Part shown: positions 1 through 5,758 of the stretch, in pieces
Layout: each line of letters begins with the position of its first letter
Numbering within the stretch: the stretch's first letter is position 1
Assembly (NCBI RefSeq): GCF_007874125.1
Contig: NZ_CP040128.1
Span: forward strand, 3,348,001-3,412,000
DNA from: Noviherbaspirillum sp. UKPF54
GTDB lineage: Bacteria; Pseudomonadota; Gammaproteobacteria; Burkholderiales; Burkholderiaceae_D
DNA length: 64,000 bases
Reading direction: 5' to 3'
Notes under the pieces: model-generated
What the model was told of the DNA's origin: nothing
What the model saw: the letters and a program-made list of their open reading frames with translations, nothing else
The model's database searches: none
Program-made: the position numbers and the translations under genes

Positions 1-1179
1 GGCCTGATCGCACAGGAATTGATCTCGATGCCACGCATGCGCGAATTCATCGGGGAACACCTGTTCAATTTCATCACGCTGCCCGCCGACCTTGACCATA
101 TCGCGCTGACGCTGCGCCACGCCTGGGGCATGGCGTTCATGCGCGAAGTGCAGCATACAGCGTCGCCGGCCCCGCAGGCAGATGACGATGATTTCGTGAT
201 GGTAGGACAGACACCGGAAATGCAGCGCCTGTTCATCCAGATTCAGAAAGTCGCACGCACCGATGCCTCGGTGCTGATCACCGGCCCGTCCGGCACAGGC
301 AAGGAAGTGGCCGCACTGTCGATTCACCGGCAATCGGCGCGTCGCAACGCGCCGTTCGTGGCAGTCAATTGCGGCGCTATTGCGCCGCAATTGTTTCAGT
401 CCGAGTTGTTCGGCTATGAAAAGGGTGCGTTCACCGGCGCCACCCAGCGCAAGATCGGCCGCATCGAGGCAGCTCAAGGAGGCACTCTGTTTCTCGATGA
501 AATCGGCGACATGCCGATCGACATGCAGGTAAACCTGCTGCGCTTCCTGCAGGAGAAGACGATCGAGCGCGTGGGCGGCAACGATTCGATCGAAATCGAT
601 GTACGCGTCATCGCGGCAACTCATGTCGATCTCGCGGAAGCAGTATTACAGGGGCGCTTCCGCGAAGACTTGTATTACCGTATCAATGTCGTCTGCATGA
701 GCATGCCGCCGCTGGCCGATCGCGGACAGGATATCGAGGATATCGCAAAGCACTATTTCGCCAAGTTTGCCAGCGCACATAACCGCAGCCTGCGCGGGTT
801 TTCCAAGGCAGCGATGAATGCGATGCTCAGCCACGACTGGCCCGGCAACGTACGCGAACTGGTCAACCGCGTGCAGCGTGCAACAGTGATGGCGGAAGGA
901 CGCTTCATCCAGCCGGAAGACCTCGGCTTTGAGCGCAACGACCCGCACAACAAGATGATGTCGCTGGAAGACGCGCGCGCCGCCGCCGAGAGCATGATGA
1001 TCCGGCGTGCGCTGTCGCAGTCGCGCAATCAAATCTCGCGGGCGGCATCCCTGTTGGGCGTATCGCGGGTGACGCTTTATCGACTGATCGAGAAGTACAA
1101 CATCCGGCCCGATATCGCGGCTAGCGCACGAACGCCATTCCTTGGTAGCGCAAAGCACGACCTGGGGGCGCACAAATAA
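1..1179 (+). CDS. Sigma-54-dependent transcriptional activator, 5' end outside window
   Basis: Bacterial enhancer-binding protein that activates RNA polymerase with sigma-54. The reading frame is open from base 1, so the gene starts upstream of the window. The visible part has a short piece of an N-terminal domain, then an AAA+ domain with Walker A GPSGTGKE, the sigma-54 contact loop GAFTGA, a Walker B-type LFLDEIGD and the arginine-rich FREDLYYR segment, then a Fis-type helix-turn-helix ending SRVTLYRLIEKY. The N-terminal remainder does not look like a normal phosphorylatable receiver and resembles VpsR-type regulators, but too little is visible to be sure. It stands in the same orientation directly before the outer-membrane barrel gene, so it is the natural candidate regulator of the secretion locus that follows. 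The regulatory link is inferred from position only. Confidence 0.93.
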   Translation, partial: GLIAQELISMPRMREFIGEHLFNFITLPADLDHIALTLRHAWGMAFMREVQHTASPAPQADDDDFVMVGQTPEMQRLFIQIQKVARTDASVLITGPSGTGKEVAALSIHRQSARRNAPFVAVNCGAIAPQLFQSELFGYEKGAFTGATQRKIGRIEAAQGGTLFLDEIGDMPIDMQVNLLRFLQEKTIERVGGNDSIEIDVRVIAATHVDLAEAVLQGRFREDLYYRINVVCMSMPPLADRGQDIEDIAKHYFAKFASAHNRSLRGFSKAAMNAMLSHDWPGNVRELVNRVQRATVMAEGRFIQPEDLGFERNDPHNKMMSLEDARAAAESMMIRRALSQSRNQISRAASLLGVSRVTLYRLIEKYNIRPDIAASARTPFLGSAKHDLGAHK

Positions 1180-1734
1180 GGTACGACGTGGTATCAGTCG
1201 GGCTTGGTCCGCTCGACATGCGCGATCGGTTCAGAAAAACGAATCGCTTTGCCGTCCGCTGGCAGCAATTTTAACCAGCGGGCAATCCTAAAATAATAAT
1301 CCCCCTGGGACACCGCTGGATCGAGAGTTTGTATCGAAGCAGCCTTGATGCAAGCCATGGCGGGCGCTTACCGGTGGGCTGGGCAGGCAATGACGGGACT
1401 TGACGTGGGTGATGAACCTGCGGCAGTCCTAGACAGTAAGATGCGGTAGACACATTCGTTGCATTTCAACGCGACACGGCACTGCGCGTTGCGCCTATAT
1501 GTGCGTGACTGATTTGTTCCGCGAGCGATGACACTGCGCGAATTTCCTGATTGACTGGATTCTACCGCCTATCCGGCCGGGTACTGTCTTGCCGACTTGA
1601 CGCCGGTTCTATGCGGGCGGATTGCGCCGCCATAGGGAAGCGTTCTGGCCGCGCGGTTCAGATTGTCGTCGTTCCGATGACTGCAATTCACCCACACCAA
1701 CCTCGAATAGTCGACAACGAAAGGTGGTGTAAGG
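1180..1734. other. Intergenic region before the outer-membrane protein gene
   Basis: No convincing gene. Two loose -24/-12 (sigma-54) look-alikes are present on the plus strand: GG-N10-GC at 1578-1593 with a good TTGC half but a poor -24 half, and CGGCAC-N6-TTGC at 1477-1492 with good halves but one base too many between them. Neither is a clean match to TGGCACG-N4-TTGCW. The ribosome-binding sequence AAGGTGG lies just before the ATG at 1735. Confidence 0.4.
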
Positions 1735-2907
1735 ATGAAATCGAAAACAGTACGCGCAACGCAAATCGTACCGCTCGCACTGGCCGGCATGCTCTGCGCC
1801 GCTCATTCGCAAGCAGCCGAGACACCAGGGCAACAGCGCGAGCGGAACGACGTCCGCGCGGCGCAGCCGCAGGATCTCCCGGAACCACGCGTACAGACAT
1901 CCCACATGACATTGCATGCAGGCGAAGGAGCACTTCCCCACACTGCCGCACAGGACACGCAGGTCGCGCAGTCCGCGCCCGCCCCGGCAGATCCACGGGC
2001 ACCGGCGACGGAGAGCGGACGAACCGCGCAGCGATCCGGGCCTGGTGTCTTCGAAGTGGACGAAGATGCAGCGCAGCGCGCACTCGAGCGCACTCTGACC
2101 CAGAGCGGCGCGTTACTGCTGCCGCAGCGCACGGTTGAAATCACGCCCAGCTACACTTACCGGCGCAGCGAGCAAAGCGCTGCGGTGCTCGCCACCGTTG
2201 TGAATCCGGCCACCTCGGCATCGACGCAGGCGGTCATTAATCAGAGGAACAGGCAGAACGAGAACACGTTCCGCGTCGATGTCCGGGCAGGCCTGCCCTA
2301 CAATAGCCAGCTTGAATTCAGTCTGCCTTACAGCATCATGCGTACGTCGCAAGTGACCGATTTCGGTACGGGCACCTCAGCCAACGGAAACGGCCTTGGC
2401 GACGCCACGCTTGGCATTGCAAAGACGCTTGCGCGCGAAAGCGGAGCGCGGCCTGATCTGGTCGGACGCCTCACCTATAACTTCGGGAACGGCAAGCGGC
2501 AGGATAATGGCGTTCCCTTGACTGGCGGCTTTCGCCAGATAATTGCAGAACTGATTGCGCTCAAACGCCAGGACCCGCTGGCATTCGTGGCTAGCGCCTT
2601 CTATGGCAAGACCTTTGAAAAAGACGGAATCAGGCCGGGTGACTCTGCCGGCATTTCTTTATCCGCGACCCTGGCTGCAAGTCCGGCCACATCGTTGCAG
2701 CTAGGCTTCTCGCAGGTCTATCGCAAGAAACAGGAAAACAACGGCATTACGCTGGAAGGGTCGGATCAGACTTATGGCATCGCGACCTTTGGCGCCTCGT
2801 CCGTTCTCTCGCGCGATCTGACCTTGGTGACGCAGCTCGGCATCGGCATGGGCAACGACGCTCCAAAATACAGCTTTACCATCTCGCTGCCGATTCTTTT
2901 CAGATAA
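1735..2907 (+). CDS. Outer-membrane beta-barrel protein of a C39-linked secretion locus
   Basis: Predicted outer-membrane channel of 390 residues. A Sec signal peptide covers about residues 1-28 (cut near SQAAE). Residues 29-105 are a Pro/Ala/Gln/Arg-rich, probably disordered or helical periplasmic segment. From the FEVDEDAAQRALERTL motif (about 107-122) onward the protein shows alternating amphipathic strands typical of a barrel (TVEITPSYTYRR, TFRVDVRAGLPY, LVGRLTYNFG) and ends in an aromatic-containing last strand (SLPILFR), as expected for BamA-dependent insertion. Such barrels are often annotated only as 'transporter'. The layout, an N-terminal extension before a barrel near a C39 peptidase, resembles FapF of Pseudomonas functionally, though I cannot show homology. 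Inferred role: export or surface anchoring of the three small proteins encoded convergently downstream. Confidence 0.8.
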   Translation: MKSKTVRATQIVPLALAGMLCAAHSQAAETPGQQRERNDVRAAQPQDLPEPRVQTSHMTLHAGEGALPHTAAQDTQVAQSAPAPADPRAPATESGRTAQRSGPGVFEVDEDAAQRALERTLTQSGALLLPQRTVEITPSYTYRRSEQSAAVLATVVNPATSASTQAVINQRNRQNENTFRVDVRAGLPYNSQLEFSLPYSIMRTSQVTDFGTGTSANGNGLGDATLGIAKTLARESGARPDLVGRLTYNFGNGKRQDNGVPLTGGFRQIIAELIALKRQDPLAFVASAFYGKTFEKDGIRPGDSAGISLSATLAASPATSLQLGFSQVYRKKQENNGITLEGSDQTYGIATFGASSVLSRDLTLVTQLGIGMGNDAPKYSFTISLPILFR

Positions 2908-2945
2908 GGAGTGACAATAGCGGCCCTCATGGCGACTCTTATTGC

Positions 2946-2973
2946 GGTCCGACCCTCGGCCAAGGGCCGGACC
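2946..2973. terminator. Hairpin between convergent genes
   Basis: GGTCCG (2946-2951) pairs with CGGACC (2968-2973), with an inner CCCT/AGGG stem and a six-base loop. It lies between the barrel gene (stop 2907) and the first small secreted-protein gene (stop 2984), which run toward each other. There is no clear U-tract, so this is a possible bidirectional terminator. Confidence 0.45.
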
Positions 2974-2983
2974 CGCCAGCTAC

Positions 2984-3247
2984 TTAATTGCGTTGAAAAA
3001 TGCCGCCAAGGTTAATGACATTGGGGATGGCAACTGCATTGCCGAAGACTGACACCGCGACAGCCGGCGCCACGACAATCTGATTGAGGAAAGCGAGATT
3101 AAAGTCGAGCACGCCGGCGGTAACGCCGTCCATTTGCGCGGCGCTCAGCTGCACCGGTTCCGTCGCAGCGGGCTCTGCCGCAAATGCCATCGACGACAGG
3201 GATAGCAGCGATGCGGAAACCAGGGAGGCGACCAGTGATTTTTTCAT
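2984..3247 (-). CDS. Small secreted protein 1 with Sec signal plus C39-type leader
   Basis: An 87-residue protein. Residues 1-24 are a classical Sec signal peptide (MKKSLVASL... ending MAFAA). A short linker leads to LSAAQMDGVTAG (34-45), which fits the bacteriocin/RiPP double-glycine leader recognised by C39 peptidases: L-12, S-11, Q-8, M-7, V-4, A-2, G-1. The remaining 42 residues are hydrophobic with scattered Asn/Gln and end in FQRN. I chose the start at 3247 because AGGAG lies eight bases upstream; a longer frame beginning at 3295 would add an implausible stretch before the signal peptide. It has paralogues at 3798-4049 and 4499-4816 and a C39 peptidase gene at 5012. Likely a substrate of that peptidase, ending up as a short periplasmic or surface peptide. 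Function otherwise unknown. Confidence 0.85.
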   Translation of the reverse strand: MKKSLVASLVSASLLSLSSMAFAAEPAATEPVQLSAAQMDGVTAGVLDFNLAFLNQIVVAPAVAVSVFGNAVAIPNVINLGGIFQRN

Positions 3248-3318
3248 TTGCATTTCTCCTAAACCAAAAGTTAAAAGATAGCGAAGCGCCAGCACGGTGA
3301 ATGCCGCGATTCCCTCTC

Positions 3319-3358
3319 ACTTTAGCCAGCGCTCCTTCGAAAAATAAGTATGAAATTT
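3319..3358 (-). promoter_or_regulatory. Conserved promoter block of small secreted protein 1
   Basis: Read on the minus strand: AAATTTCATACTTAT, 19 bases, TAAAGT (a -10-like hexamer at 3319-3324), then the conserved GGGAATCGCGGCA. The same block occurs before the two paralogues. The ACTTAT hexamer sits where a -35 would be but is far from TTGACA, suggesting activator dependence or a non-housekeeping sigma factor. Closer to the gene, a GG-N10-GC pair (3292-3305) could be a sigma-54 element, but the paralogue at 4123 has GT in place of GC. Confidence 0.55.
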
Positions 3359-3723
3359 AGATGGAGCGTCACGTGAACTTTCGACTTTGATCCAGTTTTT
3401 GAATTCGTTTCACGGCGCTGGATCGAGCGAATAGGTGATGTATGCCAGCGGCATCGCGCCGGCCTCCTGCAGTAACGGGAGCATGGACCGCACGGCGCAG
3501 CAAGCGAGGGAAGACGGCATGCGGTAAGCGATTGCATCAGGTGGATACCGTATCTCCTGGCGGCGGAGACATGCCCGCCGCGAGCTCTCCCGGTGCCATC
3601 CGGCCCAATGTCACTAGTTGATTCGATACCGGCCATCTCAACCACGCCACTTGATGCTGTCATGAGGGACTGCACAACCTGGCAAGCAAAGTGCAGTGCG
3701 CCGCGGCGTCTACTGTGGGCGCA
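3359..3723. other. Intergenic region between small-protein genes 1 and 2
   Basis: No supported gene. The first ~25 bases continue the block that is near-identical upstream of small protein 2 (both contain GATCCAGTTTTT on the plus strand), marking the edge of a tandem duplication. The rest shows no recognisable motif; open frames here have no ribosome-binding site and no resemblance to known proteins. Confidence 0.5.
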
Positions 3724-3751
3724 AAAATAAAAAAACGGGTTCATCACCCGT
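3724..3751 (-). terminator. Rho-independent terminator of small secreted protein 2
   Basis: On the minus strand ACGGGT-GATGA-ACCCGT is followed by a run of T residues (T7 A T5). It lies about 45 bases after the stop codon at 3798. A second GC-rich hairpin (GGCCCTC-AGCC-GAGGGCC) lies between stop and terminator. It shows that small protein 2 is transcribed as its own unit. Confidence 0.8.
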
Positions 3752-3797
3752 CCGAACAAGCGTCACCGGCCCTCAGCCGAGGGCCAGTTCCTCCTGC

Positions 3798-4049
3798 TTA
3801 ATTGCGCTGGCGAATGAGAGCAACGTTATTGTTGCGGGATACGGCCAGGGCACCACCGCCAACGATCGAAATCGCAGCAACCGGTGCGCTAATCGCCTGG
3901 GTCAGCTGCACGATATTAAAATTCAGCAGGCCGGCAGTGACACCATCCATTTGCGCATTGGTCAGCTGCACAGGTTCCGCTGCAAATGCCATCGACGACA
4001 GGGACAGGAGCGAAGCGGATACCAAGGAAGTGATCAGCGATTTTTTCAT
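3798..4049 (-). CDS. Small secreted protein 2 with Sec signal plus C39-type leader
   Basis: An 83-residue paralogue of the product at 2984-3247; signal peptides and leaders are almost identical, and the upstream DNA is too, so the pair arose by recent tandem duplication. Sec signal 1-24, then LTNAQMDGVTAG (29-40) matching the C39 leader pattern with L-12, Q-8, M-7, V-4, A-2, G-1. The 43-residue remainder starts LLNFNIVQLTQ, contains the shared APVAAISI stretch, an Asn run (NNN) and ends RQRN. AGGAG is nine bases before the ATG. It has its own promoter block and its own intrinsic terminator, so it can be expressed independently. Predicted substrate of the C39 peptidase; no known function. Confidence 0.87.
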   Translation of the reverse strand: MKKSLITSLVSASLLSLSSMAFAAEPVQLTNAQMDGVTAGLLNFNIVQLTQAISAPVAAISIVGGGALAVSRNNNVALIRQRN

Positions 4050-4122
4050 TTTGCATTTCTCCTAAACATAAGCGTTGAAAAGTAACGAAACGCAAACACG
4101 GTTTGTGCCGCGATTCCCTATC

Positions 4123-4161
4123 ACTTTAGTCAGCGCCCCCCGAAAAATAAGTATGAAATTT
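4123..4161 (-). promoter_or_regulatory. Conserved promoter block of small secreted protein 2
   Basis: Minus-strand AAATTTCATACTTAT, 18 bases, TAAAGT (4123-4128), then GATAGGGAATCGCGGCAC. Nearly the same sequence as upstream of small protein 1; one base shorter between the two elements. Confidence 0.55.
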
Positions 4162-4451
4162 AGATGATGCCGCGTGCGCATTCCCTGTCTTTGATCCAGT
4201 TTTTTAATCGGTCAGGATACTGCCGCCCTCGCCATTTGCCAGGCGCAGGATCAGACGGCCTGATGCTTTCAGGGACAAAGCAGGGAGTAACAGACTAACG
4301 GGCCAGGCTGTCGGCGGCGGGACTGGCGGGGCGTAAGGGCATGCGCGATCGAAGCGCTACTGCCCGAGCACTGGACGCGTTCGGCAGCGAGCTTTTTGCC
4401 GGGCATCGAGTGGCGGACTATTCTGGGTTTGTTGAATGAAACGATCAACGT
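4162..4451. other. Intergenic region between small-protein genes 2 and 3
   Basis: No supported gene. A plus-strand frame reading about EALLPEHWTRSAASFLPGIE around 4345-4410 looks somewhat protein-like, but it has no start, no ribosome-binding site and no family I recognise, so it may be a fragment or chance. Confidence 0.35.
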
Positions 4452-4489
4452 GTGCTTTGAGCGGATGGCCAACCCTCCGCTCAAAGCAC
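4452..4489 (-). terminator. Perfect 13-bp hairpin after small secreted protein 3
   Basis: GTGCTTTGAGCGG (4452-4464) pairs perfectly with CCGCTCAAAGCAC (4477-4489) around a 12-base loop, starting ten bases after the stop codon at 4499. No clear U-tract follows, so it may act with Rho or as a 3'-end stabiliser. Confidence 0.6.
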
Positions 4490-4498
4490 CCGCTCATC

Positions 4499-4816
4499 CT
4501 ATCGCTGCCATACCGATGCGAAGTTGGTCGGAACGCTGTAGACAAGCGCCGTGTTGTTGCTGCCGATCTGAATGACGGTGACCGGCGCGTAGATGATTTG
4601 AATAATTGAAGCGATATTCATGTTGCCGAAGGCTTGCGCAAAGCCTGTGGGAAGCGCATTTTGCCGGGCATGCCGTCCTGAGGCAGTCACGCTGTCCATC
4701 TCGTGCGCGGACAACAGCATCGGCTCGTTGGGGGAAACTTCGGTGGCGGCAAATGCCATCGACGACAAGGTCAGCAAAGGCAAGGCGATGAGGCTGGTTA
4801 CCAGTGATTTTTTCAT
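4499..4816 (-). CDS. Small secreted protein 3 with divergent C39-type leader
   Basis: A 105-residue paralogue of the two smaller proteins. Sec signal 1-24 (MKKSLVTSL... MAFAA), then LSAHEMDSVTAS (35-46), which keeps L-12, S-11, E-8, M-7, V-4 and A-2 but has Ser instead of Gly at -1, followed by Gly. A 16-18 residue insertion rich in Arg, Ala and Gln precedes the shared core (NMNIASIIQIIYAPVTVIQIG). The segment QIGSNNTA exactly fits the Q-x-G-x2-N-x-A half of the curlin repeat; this may be chance. It ends VWQR and lacks the terminal Asn of the others. AAGGAG is six to seven bases before the ATG. It is the member nearest the C39 peptidase gene. Possible roles: nucleator or minor subunit, if the family assembles. 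Function unproven. Confidence 0.85.
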   Translation of the reverse strand: MKKSLVTSLIALPLLTLSSMAFAATEVSPNEPMLLSAHEMDSVTASGRHARQNALPTGFAQAFGNMNIASIIQIIYAPVTVIQIGSNNTALVYSVPTNFASVWQR

Positions 4817-4885
4817 TCATTTCTCCTTAACCGGCGCAATAAAGTATGTTGAGTTCGGGACATGAATTGCTCCATGTCCCTCCAT

Positions 4886-4925
4886 ACTTTACCCAGCACT
4901 TAATCAAATGATAAGTACGAAATTT
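4886..4925 (-). promoter_or_regulatory. Conserved promoter block of small secreted protein 3
   Basis: Minus-strand AAATTTCGTACTTAT, 19 bases, TAAAGT (4886-4891), then ATGGAGGGA. It shares both core elements with the blocks of small proteins 1 and 2, although the rest of the leader has diverged and the CGGCAY element is missing. A small inverted repeat (GGACATG / CATGTCC) lies just downstream at about 4858-4880. Confidence 0.5.
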
Positions 4926-5011
4926 CGATCATCTGCAGGAGAAAAAACCACCTTCCTTCGAATTTTTCAATGTGTACGATGCCATCAAACTTCGTATTGC
5001 ACAGGAATGAG

Positions 5012-5698
5012 CTAACGCAAGGTCAGGAAATCATTTTCCGTAGGAGCCAGTTGGTTCGGCGGTATGACGCCGTCGCGCCGCTGCACGGTAAAGCCGATGC
5101 GCCCCAGCGAGGGATATTCGATCCAGTGCTCCATGAATTCATCCACTGGCATGGTGCGGTTGCCCCAGGCGGGATCGGCCAGCAGCGCGCGGTCGCGATA
5201 CATGCCGCGAAAGACGACGAAGTGGTTGTAACCGTGCGTTTTGATCGGCACGATCAACGGCGCCTTGGCAACCAGGTCCTTGAGCTGGAGCTTGCCGTAA
5301 CCGCTGCCCAGATAGCCGCGGGCGTCGACATGGCGCTTCAGGTCCAGCAGCGAAAAACCTTCGCGACTCTGGATCAGCTGCGGATTCTTGATGTATTCCT
5401 CCCGCTTCATCAGCGACAGCGCCACCTCCTTCTCGGTGACCGGTTCGCCATGCTGGTACTTCAGCAGGGTCGCCAGCGCCGCCGCACCGCAGCTCAGGTC
5501 CCACTGTTGTATCACCACGTTCTCATGGCGCATTTCAAGCAGCGACCTGACGGCGCGTTCGCCGGCGAAGGCCTGGACAGCCGGCAGCAGATATAGCAAT
5601 GCGCAGCATCCGGCGCAAGCCATGTTGACGGCGCGGTGCCGCCAACGGGCAGACGCGGCCGAGCTTTCCACTGCATAGGGCTGGTGCATTCTTTTCAT
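5012..5698 (-). CDS. Sec-exported C39 family cysteine peptidase
   Basis: A 228-residue papain-like peptidase of MEROPS family C39, the family that removes double-glycine leaders. The catalytic set is intact: Gln64/65 and Cys70 in QQWDLSCGAAALATLL, His159 in YNHFVVFRG, Asp175 in LADPAWGN. Instead of being fused to an ABC exporter, it has an N-terminal signal or anchor (about 24-45, MACAG... VQAFA), placing it in the periplasm. Stand-alone exported C39 peptidases of this kind occur as FapD in the Pseudomonas Fap amyloid locus and in Acinetobacter Fil-type loci. GGAG lies eight bases before the start. Its stop is about 200 bp before the start of small protein 3 and its start 60 bp after the LysR gene, so it may be co-transcribed with that regulator. 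Likely job: cleaving the three small proteins after their VTA(G/S) motif. Confidence 0.88.
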   Translation of the reverse strand: MKRMHQPYAVESSAASARWRHRAVNMACAGCCALLYLLPAVQAFAGERAVRSLLEMRHENVVIQQWDLSCGAAALATLLKYQHGEPVTEKEVALSLMKREEYIKNPQLIQSREGFSLLDLKRHVDARGYLGSGYGKLQLKDLVAKAPLIVPIKTHGYNHFVVFRGMYRDRALLADPAWGNRTMPVDEFMEHWIEYPSLGRIGFTVQRRDGVIPPNQLAPTENDFLTLR

Positions 5699-5758
5699 GT
5701 CATGTCTCCATTTCGGCGTACCGGCGAAATCGTGGGCGTGTTCGTGCTGCCAGGCGAG

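Noticed and set aside
3322..3759. A 145-codon minus-strand frame between small proteins 1 and 2
   Set aside because: It runs through the terminator of small protein 2 and the promoter block of protein 1 and has no ribosome-binding site.
4077..4110. Sigma-54 promoter directly before small protein 2
   Set aside because: The -24 half (GGCAC) is good but the invariant GC of the -12 half is GT at the correct spacing; a GC is found only four bases too far downstream.
4269..4484. Transposase fragment between small proteins 2 and 3
   Set aside because: No terminal repeats, no target duplication and no DDE-type residues; similarity could not be established by eye.
2984..4816. Bacteriocin (class II) cluster
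   Set aside because: The small proteins begin with Sec signal peptides, there is no ABC exporter and no immunity gene, so a classical bacteriocin locus does not fit.
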